Part shown: piece by piece, positions 1 through 10,211 of the stretch
Numbering within the stretch: the stretch's first letter is position 1
Layout of the letters: the number at the start of each line of letters is the position of its first letter
From: CAXXOK01 sp963664595
Lineage (GTDB): Bacteria; Bacillota; Clostridia; Christensenellales; Aristaeellaceae
Assembly: GCA_963664595.2 (NCBI GenBank)
Contig: CAXXOK010000010.1
Coordinates: 1,302,001-1,366,000, forward strand
DNA: 64,000 bases
Reading direction: 5' to 3'
Notes under the pieces: generated by a model
What the model saw: only the letters and a program-made list of their open reading frames with translations
What the model was told of the DNA's origin: nothing
Database searches by the model: none
Made by a program: the position numbers and the translations under genes

Positions 1-254
1 TCAGCTGAATCAACGATGAAGCGCCCATATCCAGCAGACCGATGATCAGCATCAGGAAAGCCGTCATCAGAATGACGATAATGGAATAGTTGACCAGCTT
101 CTCTTTGGTTGGCCAAGTCACCTTGCGCAATTCATGCCAGGTGTTTTTGAACGCATTGCCCGATCTTGACGAAAAACCGTTTAAACCCGCCGACGAATTT
201 CGCCAGAGCGTTCGGATTGCTTTTCTTGGCCGGCAGTTTCTTTTCATTAGCCAT
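1..254 (-). CDS. secE: SecE preprotein translocase subunit (3' end outside window, frameshifted)
   Basis: Small single-span subunit of the SecYEG membrane channel that clamps SecY. The ATG at 254 opens a Lys-rich start (MANEKKLPAKKS). After a frame change the typical SecE core appears: NTWHELRKVTWPTKEK followed by a hydrophobic helix. The change of frame lies at about 158-165, where the minus strand reads ATCGGGCAATGCG and removal of one G restores the frame. The gene runs off the left edge of the window. It follows rpmG by 17 nt, as in the usual rpmG-secE-nusG order. Since SecE is essential, the extra base is more likely a sequence error than a real mutation. Identity is from the conserved motif; the error explanation is inferred. 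Confidence 0.85.
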
Positions 255-271
255 AGTTTTGCTCCTATCCG

Positions 272-433
272 TTACTTGGTTTCGCGGTGAGCTGTGTGCT
301 TTTTGCAAAAACGGCAGTACTTGTTCAGCTCGATGCGATCAGGCGAGTTCTTTTTGTTCTTCATCGTGTTATAGTTTCTTTGCTTACACTCGGTGCAAGC
401 CAACACAATTCTATTTCTGGCGATACTTGCCAT
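272..433 (-). CDS. rpmG: 50S ribosomal protein L33
   Basis: A 53-residue protein of the large ribosomal subunit. It shows the family hallmarks: LACTECKQRNYNT near the N-terminus and KYCRFCKKHT near the C-terminus, giving two CxxC zinc-binding pairs. The ATG at 433 has a good ribosome binding site (GGAGGT about 8 nt upstream). The gene sits 25 nt after fusA and 17 nt before secE on the same strand, so it is probably in the same transcript. Length and both cysteine pairs fit the zinc-binding form of L33. Confidence 0.93.
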   Translation of the reverse strand: MASIARNRIVLACTECKQRNYNTMKNKKNSPDRIELNKYCRFCKKHTAHRETK

Positions 434-458
434 TGCCGGCACCTCCCCTATTTGTTCG

Positions 459-2538
459 TTAGATTTCCTTTTGTCCGGTCATCTTTTCGGCAATACTCTT
501 GGGTACCTGTTCGTAGTGATCGAACTGCATGGAAAACAGTCCGCGGCCCTGCGTACGGCTTCTGAGGTCCGTCGCGTAACCGAACATTTCGCTCAGCGGC
601 ACAAAGGCGTGCACACTCTGCTCGCCCAGGCGGGCTTCCATGCCCTCAATGCGCCCGCGGCGGCTGGTGATATCACCGATCACGTCGCCCATGTATTGCT
701 CGGGAATGATGACCTCCACCTTCATGGTGGGCTCCATCAGACAGGGATCCGCCTTGCGCAGTGCGTCTTTAAACGCCATGGATCCGGCGATTTTGAAGGC
801 AACCTCGGAGGAGTCAACCTCGTGATAGCTGCCGTCGAATACTTCGGCTTTGAAGTCCACAACCTCGAAACCCGCCAATGAGGCCGGACTGTGAGGCTTC
901 CTTGATACCGGCATCGATCGGCGAGATGAATTCCTTGGGAATAACACCGCCGACGATTTTGGATTCGAAGGAATAGCCTTCTCCGGGCTGTGCGGGGATG
1001 ATGCGGACTTTACAGTGACCGAACTGGCCGTGTCCGCCTGTCTGGCGCACATAGCGGCCTTCGCCTTCGGCTTCCCTGCGGATGGTTTCGCGGTAGGCTA
1101 CCTGCGGTTTGCCCACGGTAGCTTCCACTTTGAATTCGCGCAGCAGACGGTCCACTATGATTTCCAAGTGCAGCTCGCCCATTCCGGCGATAATGGTCTG
1201 CCCGGTCTGCTGGTCGGTATAGGTTTTAAAGGTCGGGTCTTCCTCGGCCAGCTTGATCAGCGCCATGGTCATTTTTTCCTGACCGGCTTTGGTCTTGGGC
1301 TCGATGGCAACCTGGATCACGGGATCCGGGAACTCCATCGATTCGAGGATGACGGGGTTATTCTGGTCGCACAGCGTATCCGCCGTTGTGGTGTCCTTCA
1401 GGCCGACGATGCCGCAGATATCCCCGGCGAACACGGTTTCCACGTCTTCGCGGTGGTTGGCATGCATCATCAGCAGACGCCCGATGCGTTCGCGCTTGCC
1501 TTTGGTGGAGTTATAGGTGTACGTGCCCGATGATATTTTGCCGGAGTACACGCGAACAAACGCGAGTTTGCCGACAAACGGATCCGTCATGATCTTGAAG
1601 GCGAGCGCCGCGAAGGGCTCGTCGTCGGAGGCATGGCGTTCCAGGATCACATCGGGGTCGCCGGGCTTCTGGCCCTTAATGGAAGGCACATCAAGCGGGG
1701 AGGGCATATAGTCCACCACCGCGTCCAGCATCGGCTGCACACCCTTGTTGCGGTAAGATGTTCCGCAGAGAACAGGGGTCATTTCGCAGGCGATGGTCGC
1801 CTTGCGGATCGCGGCCTGAATTTCTTCCCTGGAGATTTCTTCCCCTTCAAAGAATTTTTCCAGCAGCGCTTCGTCCTGTTCGGCAACGGCTTCAATCAGC
1901 ACCTGACGGTATTCTTCGGCCTGTGCTTTCAGCGCTTCGGGGATCTCCTCCTCGCGCACATCCTTGCCTTCGTCATCGTAGTACACTTCGGCCTTCATGG
2001 TTACCAGATCGATCACGCCTTTGAAATCCGCTTCCGCTCCGATGGGAAGCTGGATGGGTACGGCGTTGGCGCTCAGGCGTTCCTTCATCATGTTGACAAC
2101 GCGGAAAAAGTCCGCGCCCATGATGTCCATCTTGTTGATGTAGGCAATGCGGGGCACATGATACCGGTTGGCCTGCCGCCATACGGTTTCGCTCTGGGGC
2201 TCTACGCCGCCCTTGGCGCAGAACACGGCAACAGCGCCGTCCAGCACGCGCAGGCTGCGCTCTACCTCAACGGTAAAATCCACGTGTCCGGGTGTATCGA
2301 TGATGTTGATGCGATAGCCGTTCCATTGACAGGTGGTAGCGGCAGAGGTAATGGTAATTCCGCGTTCCTGCTCCTGCTCCATCCAGTCCATGGCGGCTGC
2401 GCCTTCATGCACTTCACCCATCCGGTGCGTGCGTCCGGTATAGAAGAGAATACGCTCAGTTGTCGTGGTTTTACCGGCATCAATATGTGCCATAATGCCG
2501 ATATTCCGCACCTTATCGAGCGGGTGACTTCTGTGCAT
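459..2538 (-). CDS. fusA: Elongation factor G, frameshifted near residue 550
   Basis: GTPase that drives ribosomal translocation. The N-terminus has the GTP-binding loop and switch motifs NIGIMAHIDAGKTTTTERIL, then DTPGHVDF and NKMD. The start is taken at ATG 2538 (MHRSHPLDKVRNIG) because AAAGGAG lies upstream and this matches the family N-terminus. At about 876-886 the reading frame changes: one frame ends after GIKEASQSGL and the other resumes with LAGFEVVDFKAEVFDGSYHE, the expected domain IV to V sequence. Total length is 2080 nt, a multiple of three plus one, consistent with one inserted base. EF-G is essential, so a sequence error is the simplest explanation. It lies 48 nt after rpsG. 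The tuf gene that often follows is missing. Confidence 0.95.
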
Positions 2539-2586
2539 AAATGATGGGTCTCCTTTCGTATGCGCTTTGTACAAGCATGGGGGTTC

Positions 2587-3057
2587 TTACCACCGATAGT
2601 GCGCGAACGCCTTGTTGGCTTCGGCCATACGGTGCATTTCTTCTTTACGTTTTACGGCGCTGCCGGTGTTGTTGGCGGCGTCCATCAGTTCGCCGGCCAA
2701 GCGGTCCGACATGGTCTTTTCACCGCGGTTGCGGCTGAAATCCACCAGCCAGCGCAGCGCCAGCGTTTGGCGGCGTTCGTTGCGGATTTCGATAGGCACC
2801 TGGTAGGTGGCGCCACCCACACGGCGGGCCTTGACTTCCAGCTGCGGGGATACATTGGTCAGGGCAGCGGCAAACACATCGTTTGCGTCTTTTCCGGTTT
2901 TCTCCGCAATTTTGGAAAATGCGCTGTAGCAGATGCGCTGCGCGGTGCCGCGCTTGCCATCGAGCATGATTTGGTTAATGAGCTTGGTTACTACCGTGGT
3001 CCCGTATACGGGATCGGGCAGTACCTCGCGCTTGGGTATAAAGCCGCGACGGGGCAT
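2587..3057 (-). CDS. rpsG: 30S ribosomal protein S7
   Basis: A 156-residue primary 16S rRNA-binding protein that nucleates assembly of the 30S head. It opens with the canonical MPRRGFIPKREVLPDPVYG and contains RRVGGATYQVPIEIR and the C-terminal KAFAHYRW typical of the family. The start at 3057 follows AAGGAGG. Length matches bacterial S7 exactly. It belongs to the str operon between rpsL and fusA. The 280-nt spacer to rpsL is longer than usual and holds two hairpins (see separate entry). Confidence 0.97.
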   Translation of the reverse strand: MPRRGFIPKREVLPDPVYGTTVVTKLINQIMLDGKRGTAQRICYSAFSKIAEKTGKDANDVFAAALTNVSPQLEVKARRVGGATYQVPIEIRNERRQTLALRWLVDFSRNRGEKTMSDRLAGELMDAANNTGSAVKRKEEMHRMAEANKAFAHYRW

Positions 3058-3337
3058 AGTTCTACCTCCTTAATCTTGGAAAAGCGTTTCTCGCTTTTCA
3101 CTTTTGCACACGCCTGTGAGCCGTACCCTGCGGGTACGCAGCCGGTTCGTGTGCCGGGAACGTTCCATTTGGCATACGCGCTTAACACGGGATTTCTGGC
3201 GGCCGTCAGCATCAGCCGCTCCGGCGAACCGGAAAGCCACGCGGTGTGTTTACCTGATCAGCAACAACGAGGTAAACGCCTGCGCCCGCTGAGAAATGCT
3301 TCCTGCATGAAGAGCGCAAAGGTTTGAAGAAAGGATT
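3058..3337 (-). other. Long rpsL-rpsG intercistronic spacer with two hairpins
   Basis: This 280-nt gap inside the str operon has no convincing coding frame. Two hairpins can be seen: CGTACCC/GGGTACG with a 3-nt loop at 3122-3138, and GTTTACC/GGTAAAC at 3248-3277. In Escherichia coli the rpsL-rpsG gap is the site where S7 represses its own operon, so a similar role is possible here, but this is inference. It could also be an mRNA processing spacer. Confidence 0.45.
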
Positions 3338-3706
3338 TTACTTCTTCTTGGCGCCGTACAGGGAACGACCCTGCTTGCGGCCTGTAACGCCGGCGGTATC
3401 CAGCGCGCCGCGGATGATGTGGTAACGGACGCCGGGCAGATCGCGTACACGTCCGCCGCGGATCAGCACCACACTATGCTCCTGCAGATTGTGGCCGATG
3501 CCGGGAATATAGCACGTACCTTCGATTTGATTAGTCAAACGAATACGTGCAATCTTGCGCAGGGCGGAATTCGGCTTCTTAGGCGTCCGTGTCTTCACGC
3601 TGAGGCATACGCCGCGTTTCTGCGGGCAGCTCTGCAGGATGGGAGACATGGATTTCTCCACCAGTTTCGTGCGCCCCTTGCGAACCAATTGATTGATCGT
3701 GGGCAA
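3338..3706 (-). CDS. rpsL: 30S ribosomal protein S12
   Basis: A 122-residue protein of the decoding centre. It contains the strictly conserved TPKKPNSALRK loop (streptomycin-sensitive form, Lys in PKKPNS), GEGHNLQEHS-like GIGHNLQEHS, and RGGRVRDLPGVRYH. An upstream in-frame GTG at 3715 overlaps the Shine-Dalgarno GGAGGTG, so the start is placed at TTG 3706, giving the canonical MPTINQLVRKGR with 8-nt spacing. It is the second gene of the str operon, between the L7Ae-like gene and rpsG. Confidence 0.96.
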   Translation of the reverse strand: MPTINQLVRKGRTKLVEKSMSPILQSCPQKRGVCLSVKTRTPKKPNSALRKIARIRLTNQIEGTCYIPGIGHNLQEHSVVLIRGGRVRDLPGVRYHIIRGALDTAGVTGRKQGRSLYGAKKK

Positions 3707-3791
3707 AGATAACACCTCCGAGTTATTTATCCATAAAGCTCCTCAACCCCGGGAGCGTTTATGACGGTTTGTTTTGCCGGCCCTCTGCCGG

Positions 3792-4037
3792 CTATTTCAG
3801 GATGGCTGCCGCGGCTGTTTTCACGCCGACGAGGCAAAGCCTGCCCAGCGCTTCCATGCTCTCGGCCGCTTCGACGGGCACCCTGTGCTCCTCACAGGCC
3901 GATTGCACCTGCCGGTAGATGAATTCATCGGCATCCTTGCACAGGTATACTTTGGCCGCTTTGCCGTTTTTTACGGCGCGCAGCACCTGCTTGGTGCCGA
4001 CCACACGCTTGGCCGGGTTACGAAGCATTTCTTCCAT
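3792..4037 (-). CDS. rplGB: L7Ae-like ribosome-associated K-turn protein (YbxF/RplGB family)
   Basis: An 81-residue protein of the L7Ae/L30e/S12e family, members of which bind kink-turn RNA. Visible family features are VVGTKQVLRAVKNGKAAKVYLCKDAD near the N-terminus, the EEHRVPVEAAESMEALGRLCLVGVKTAAAAIL C-terminal half, and the compact length. In Bacillus the homologue YbxF sits just upstream of rpsL, exactly as here. It is the first gene of the operon and has a strong promoter about 100 nt upstream. The precise function in bacteria is not settled. Confidence 0.88.
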   Translation of the reverse strand: MEEMLRNPAKRVVGTKQVLRAVKNGKAAKVYLCKDADEFIYRQVQSACEEHRVPVEAAESMEALGRLCLVGVKTAAAAILK

Positions 4038-4146
4038 GCAGGTTCACTCTCCCAAAAGGATGTTCAAAGTGGCGTAAATTCAGCCGTCTGTGCTTGGTTT
4101 TCCCCTTGTTCCCCCTCATCATATGTACACAAGGGGCAACTGTAAC

Positions 4147-4175
4147 ATAGTATCACCGGATCATGGGATTGTCAA
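4147..4175 (-). promoter_or_regulatory. Sigma-A promoter of the str operon
   Basis: On the minus strand a perfect TTGACA box (4170-4175) and TACTAT (4147-4152) are separated by exactly 17 nt. Transcription would begin near 4140, about 100 nt before the L7Ae-like gene, and read the ribosomal/EF-G operon. Confidence 0.85.
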
Positions 4176-4221
4176 TCGGTTTCGGAAAAGGGATATTATG
4201 GTTATGAAACAGAGAACGATA

Positions 4222-4250
4222 TTGACAGACGAAATATGCCCTGCTATAGT
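4222..4250 (+). promoter_or_regulatory. Sigma-A promoter of the metal ATPase operon
   Basis: TTGACA (4222-4227), a 17-nt spacer, and TATAGT (4245-4250) on the plus strand. It is divergent from the str promoter and lies about 65 nt before the NiCo riboswitch aptamer. Confidence 0.85.
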
Positions 4251-4316
4251 TAATTCGTCTCTTTGCACTGCAAACCATTCCCTCCGGCAAGAGAGAATGC
4301 GCGATCAGCAGTACAA

Positions 4317-4415
4317 ACTGAGCAGGCGATGAACCACCGTGTTTTCCGGGGGTTCGTGGGGCTGGGCCGCCATGGCGGCAGCAGACATGCAGTATTCACA
4401 CATCTGCGGGACAGT
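4317..4415 (+). ncRNA. NiCo (czcD) riboswitch aptamer
   Basis: Cobalt/nickel-sensing RNA. It has the family's conserved pieces in order: ACTGAGCAGGC at the 5' side, a hairpin GATGAACC...GGTTCGT, GGGCTGGGCCGCC...GGCGGCAGCAGA for the next arms, and CACATCTGCGGGACAGT at the 3' side. These match the czcD motif as I recall it from characterised clostridial examples. The 3' part of the aptamer overlaps the 5' arm of a terminator, as in the known ON switch: metal binding would stabilise the aptamer and let transcription continue into the ATPase gene. The gene it controls, a cation-transporting ATPase, fits. Metal identity is inferred from the RNA class. Confidence 0.88.
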
Positions 4416-4444
4416 AGTTGTTCCGCAGGTGTGTTTATTTTTAT
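4398..4444 (+). terminator. Riboswitch-controlled intrinsic terminator
   Basis: The arms ACACATCTGCGG (4398-4409) and CCGCAGGTGTGT (4423-4434) form a long stem followed by TTATTTTTAT. The 5' arm is shared with the end of the NiCo aptamer, so terminator and aptamer are mutually exclusive. Confidence 0.88.
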
Positions 4445-4516
4445 CTACATTTGGGAACAGGCTGGTTGTAGTGCCATAGAACAACTCATGCCCACCGGGC
4501 AATCAGGAGGATTTCT

Positions 4517-7039
<2,523 letters not shown>

Positions 7040-7043
<4 letters not shown>

Positions 7044-7699
7044 AGGGCTTGATCTTCCACCTGGCGATGCTGCGCGGGAAAACGCCGATTTCCGCAAAGT
7101 ACGGAAAGCCGTTCTGGCTGCGCTTCCGCCGCCGCAGCAAGCTCCTTTTCCGGGAACTGGCTCCGCAGCTTCCCGATCTGGGCAAAAGCCTGTTTGCCTT
7201 CAATTTCCAGTTTGCACCCGCCTACGCCGCCTGGTATCTTGCGCTTGCCGAAATGCAGCTGAATACGGAGAGCATCAATCAGATCATCTGGCTGCTCAAC
7301 GAACGGCTTGTAACGCGCATCCCCCGCCCCCTGCCCTGCACGCGGCAGGCAAAGCCTATTTCAACGGGTTCCGCGGCAAGGCTTCCGCGCATCTGGCACG
7401 CCAGCAACGGGGCGAGCTGCACCCGTGGGACTGGATGATCCGCTATCGGGAAACGGACCGCAACGCTTTCGAGATTGATATCACACGCTGTGCCATGCAG
7501 CAGTTTGCCAAAGCACACGGGGCGGAGGGGATGCTTCCCGGCGATCTGCCGGATGGATTATCTGTTTTCCTGCCTGATGGGCAACTGTTTTGCGCGCACT
7601 CAAACACTCGGCGACGGCAATGATTGCTGCGACTGCCATTACCAACTGGAAGGAAGCTGCGTCTGGAGCCCGGAAATGGGTTTTGAAAACAGAAAATAG
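7040..7699 (+). CDS. Putative L-2-amino-thiazoline-4-carboxylate hydrolase-family protein (two frameshifts)
   Basis: Protein of about 219 residues when two frame changes are repaired. It begins at ATG 7040, overlapping the ATPase stop (ATGA), so it is translationally coupled to it. Pieces in order: MKGLIFHLAMLRGKTPISAKYGKPFW, an alpha-helical middle, a central segment ending RNAFEIDITRCAMQQFAKAHGAE, then CRMDYLFSCLMG and TQTLGDGNDCCDCHY. The Asp-x-x-Arg-Cys, CxxD and TLGxGxxxCD features resemble the ATC hydrolase-like family, which also contains proteins of unknown role. Frame changes lie at about 7320-7335 (a run of C) and 7536-7540 (CCC). The link to metal efflux is from context only. The family call is moderate. 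Confidence 0.55.
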
Positions 7700-7729
7700 T
7701 ACGCACCTTTCCACGGTCTGAACATGCAA

Positions 7730-7760
7730 ACACCGGCGATTCGTAACGAACTACCGGTGT
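7730..7760 (+). terminator. Hairpin, first copy of a duplicated terminator-like stem
   Basis: ACACCGG (7730-7736) pairs with CCGGTGT (7754-7760). The sequence is nearly the same as the hairpin at 8128-8158, on the other side of the tandem repeat. No T-run follows, so it is probably not an efficient terminator by itself. Confidence 0.45.
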
Positions 7761-8120
7761 CAGGCTGAAAAAAAGAAGGGTCCAGGGCTGAAAGTCCTGG
7801 TCAGGGTGCAGGGGTGAAACCCTTGCCGGGGATTGGGGTGGAACCCCAAAGGCTGCGTTATAACAAAGGGGTAAGCGAGCGAACAGCGCCCAAGGCGCTA
7901 TGAAGCGAGCGGCGATAACGACCCGAAGAGGTTCCTTGACAGGCTGACAAAACAGAAGGGTCCAGGGCTGAAAGTCCTGGTCAGGGTGCAGGGGTGAAAC
8001 CCTTGCCGGGGATTGGAGTGGAACCCCAAAGGCTTGCGTTACAGCAAAGAGTAGAGCGAGCGAACAGCGCCCAAGGCGCAATGAGGCGAGCGGCGATAAC
8101 GACCCGAAGAGGTTCTTTGA
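7761..8120. repeat. Two-unit noncoding tandem repeat (about 180 bp each)
   Basis: Unit 1 spans 7761-7939 and unit 2 spans 7940-8120, with a partial third start (CAGGTTGACA). Each unit holds a chain of small palindromes: CCAGG...CCTGG, AGGGGTGAAACCCTT, GGGGTGGAACCCC, and GCGCCcaaGGCGC. The units differ at scattered sites, so the duplication is not recent. Apparent long minus-strand reading frames through it are an effect of the repeated GC-rich sequence. The function is unknown. Confidence 0.85.
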
Positions 8121-8127
8121 CAGGTTG

Positions 8128-8166
8128 ACACCGGCGATTCGTAACGAACCGCCGGTGTTTATATAC
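8128..8166 (+). terminator. Terminator between the metal and arsenic operons
   Basis: ACACCGGCG (8128-8136) pairs with CGCCGGTGT (8150-8158), with additional inner pairing TTCG/CGAA, followed by TTTATATA. It ends plus-strand transcription and may also act on the converging arsenic operon. Confidence 0.75.
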
Positions 8167-8185
8167 TTTTATTCCAATTAATCAG

Positions 8186-8731
8186 TTATGCTTTTGCTGC
8201 CTCCGTACAGGCACAGGAAACGCCGCACGCACAGCCAAACCTGTCACTTGGGCTTCGCCGCTCCATCAGCACGGTATTGCGCCACTTGCCGAACCGATCA
8301 CGGCCAATCATCTCCCGGTAACCCACCATTCGGAACCCGCAGCTCTCGTGCAAGCGGATGCTTGCGGCGTTCTCCTGCATGATGCCGGATTGCAGCGTCC
8401 AAAACCCGTTTTCCTCCGAAAGGCGGATTAACGCCAGCATAAGCGCTTTCCCGATCCCGCGCCCCTGATAGCGCTTTCCAATATAGATACTCACCTCCGC
8501 AACGCCCGCGTACACGCAACGGCTTGATACGGCGGAGAGCGCCGCCCAGCCGGTCACCGTTCCCCCATCCACAGCGCAAAGTCTGCCTGCTTTCAGATGG
8601 GAAGTGTTCCAGGCATCCCACGCGGGGCACTCCGTTTGGAAGGTCGCACTGTTGGTATCCATGCCTTCCTGATAGATTTGGCTTACCGCAGGCCAGTCAC
8701 TGGAAAGCATTTCTCTGATTTGAAGATCCAT
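8186..8731 (-). CDS. GNAT acetyltransferase of the phosphinothricin-acetyltransferase type, ArsN-like
   Basis: A 181-residue N-acetyltransferase. It begins with IREMLSSDWPAVSQIYQEGM, has the acetyl-CoA loop RYQGRGIGKAL, and ends the fold with LHESCGFRMVGYRE and a WRNTVLMERR segment, all as in phosphinothricin acetyltransferase. PAT-like enzymes called ArsN occur in arsenic operons and can detoxify organoarsenicals; its place as the last gene here suggests that role. The start is taken at ATG 8731 (MDLQIREM); it overlaps the acr3 end by 35 nt. An unusual C-terminal tail carries four cysteines (CACGVSCAC), unlike the family, possibly for thiol or metalloid binding. Substrate is inferred from context. 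Confidence 0.75.
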   Translation of the reverse strand: MDLQIREMLSSDWPAVSQIYQEGMDTNSATFQTECPAWDAWNTSHLKAGRLCAVDGGTVTGWAALSAVSSRCVYAGVAEVSIYIGKRYQGRGIGKALMLALIRLSEENGFWTLQSGIMQENAASIRLHESCGFRMVGYREMIGRDRFGKWRNTVLMERRSPSDRFGCACGVSCACTEAAKA

Positions 8732-9773
8732 CTGTATCAAACCGTCCCTTCGTTGCGTTTGCAATTCTCACAAGGATCAGCATGACCGGTACCTCGGTTA
8801 ATACGCCGACGATCGTCGCCAGCGCGGCGGGTGATGATGTGCCGAACAGGGATATGGCCACGGCCACGGCCAGCTCAAAGAAGTTGGAAGCGCCAATCAT
8901 CCCCGCGGGTGCGGCGATATCGTGGGGCAGCTTCATCTTCTTCGCAGTGAAATACGATAGGAAGAAGATCAGGAAGGGTTGCAGGATCAACGGCACTGCG
9001 ATCAGCACAATATGCAGGGGGTTCTGCAAAATCACATCGCCTTGAAAGGCGAAAATGATCACGAGCGTCAGCAGCAGGCCGACCATTGTGATATTTCCGA
9101 ATTTGGGAATGAATTTTTCGGTGAAGTATGCCTCCCCCTGTTTTTTCACCACGGAATGCCGTGTTAAAACCCCGCCGGTCAAGGGAATGATGACAAACAC
9201 AGCGACAGAGAACAGAAGCGTGCCCCAGGGAATGGATACACCGCCGATTCCCAAAAGCAATTTCACAATCGGCGTGAACGCAACCAGAATGATCAGGTCG
9301 TTCGTTGCCACTTGCACCACCGTATAGGCGGGGTTTCCGTGGGTCAGATGGCTCCACACAAACACCATGGCCGTGCAGGGCGCAGCGCCCAGCAGCACGG
9401 CCCCGGCCAGATAATCCCGCGCCAGTGTTTCAGGGATAAACGCCTTGAACAGCACAAAGAAAAACAGCCATGCGATACCAAACATCGTAAACGGTTTGAT
9501 CAGCCAGTTGACCGTCCAGGTGAGAAACAACCCCTTTGGATTCCTGCCGACATTGCGGACGCTTTCAAAATCGACCTTGAGCATCATCGGATAAATCATC
9601 AGCCAGATCAGAACGGCGATCGGAATGGATAGTTTAAACCATTCAAACCGGCCGAGAAATGCCGGAACACCCGGCAGAAACCGGCCGATCAGCACTCCGG
9701 CGACCATACACAGCAGAACCCACAACGAAAGATACTTTTCGAAAATTCCGATGCCCTCTGCCTTTCTCTTCAT
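8697..9773 (-). CDS. acr3: Arsenite efflux permease, Acr3 family
   Basis: Inner membrane carrier of 358 residues that exports As(III). It contains the family signature LLGAAPCTAMVFVWSHLTHG with the essential cysteine in the fourth/fifth helix region, and GMIGASNFFELAVAVAISLFG near the C-terminus. About ten hydrophobic segments can be counted. Length fits the prokaryotic Acr3 group. ATG 9773 follows AAAGGAG by 9 nt. It lies 13 nt after the thioredoxin-like gene and overlaps the acetyltransferase gene. Confidence 0.93.
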   Translation of the reverse strand: MKRKAEGIGIFEKYLSLWVLLCMVAGVLIGRFLPGVPAFLGRFEWFKLSIPIAVLIWLMIYPMMLKVDFESVRNVGRNPKGLFLTWTVNWLIKPFTMFGIAWLFFFVLFKAFIPETLARDYLAGAVLLGAAPCTAMVFVWSHLTHGNPAYTVVQVATNDLIILVAFTPIVKLLLGIGGVSIPWGTLLFSVAVFVIIPLTGGVLTRHSVVKKQGEAYFTEKFIPKFGNITMVGLLLTLVIIFAFQGDVILQNPLHIVLIAVPLILQPFLIFFLSYFTAKKMKLPHDIAAPAGMIGASNFFELAVAVAISLFGTSSPAALATIVGVLTEVPVMLILVRIANATKGRFDTDGSSNQRNAFQ

Positions 9774-9786
9774 CGGAACCGCTCCT

Positions 9787-10137
9787 TTATTCCGGCCTGA
9801 CCTTCTGCAAAATCTTCACAACCTCATCGGTTTTCAGCACCTTGCCAAAGGCAACCACCTTGCCATCCACAACAAGGGCGGGTGTCGTCATCACACCGTA
9901 GGCGGCGATCTGGGCAAAATCCTTCACATGGTCAATCGTCGTATCCATGCCCAGCTGTTCGAGCGCTTCTTTCGTCGCCGCCTCCAGTGCGTTGCACTTG
10001 GCGCAGCCGCCTCCCAGAATTTTAACGCTCAGATCCTCGCTTTTTGCATTTTCCGCTTTCTCCGTGTTTTCTGCGCCGCAGTTACCTCCGCAGCAGCAGC
10101 AGGATGATTCCGTTTTTTTCTTTCCAAACAGTGCCAT
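9787..10137 (-). CDS. Thioredoxin-fold redox-active disulfide protein with Cys-rich N-terminus
   Basis: A 116-residue protein. Residues about 37-116 form a thioredoxin_3-type small redox domain with active site GGGCAKCNALE and the cis-Pro segment GVMTTPALVVDGKVV. Proteins of this type are common in ars operons beside permeases. The N-terminus has an extra cysteine cluster (CCCCGGNCG at about 13-21). It is placed between the ferredoxin/DUF2703 gene and acr3, and probably helps reduce or pass on metalloid. ATG 10137 has AAAGGAG upstream. Confidence 0.82.
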   Translation of the reverse strand: MALFGKKKTESSCCCCGGNCGAENTEKAENAKSEDLSVKILGGGCAKCNALEAATKEALEQLGMDTTIDHVKDFAQIAAYGVMTTPALVVDGKVVAFGKVLKTDEVVKILQKVRPE

Positions 10138-10211
10138 ACTCAGTCTCTCCTTTAAAATATTATCCTATAGGGTATCCAAACTTAGATATCGGAAAGCCGA
10201 TGAACCGTTCA

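Noticed and set aside
459..2538. Programmed frameshifting in fusA
   Set aside because: No slippery heptamer or stimulatory structure is evident at 876-886, EF-G is not known to use it, and similar indels occur in neighbouring genes.
7443..8081. Minus-strand frame of 212 residues with an internal repeated segment
   Set aside because: It runs through the noncoding tandem repeat and the 3' end of a plus-strand gene; the protein repeat merely mirrors the DNA repeat and there is no ribosome binding site.
7761..8120. CRISPR array
   Set aside because: Only two long units of about 180 bp, no short repeats with unique spacers, and no cas genes nearby.
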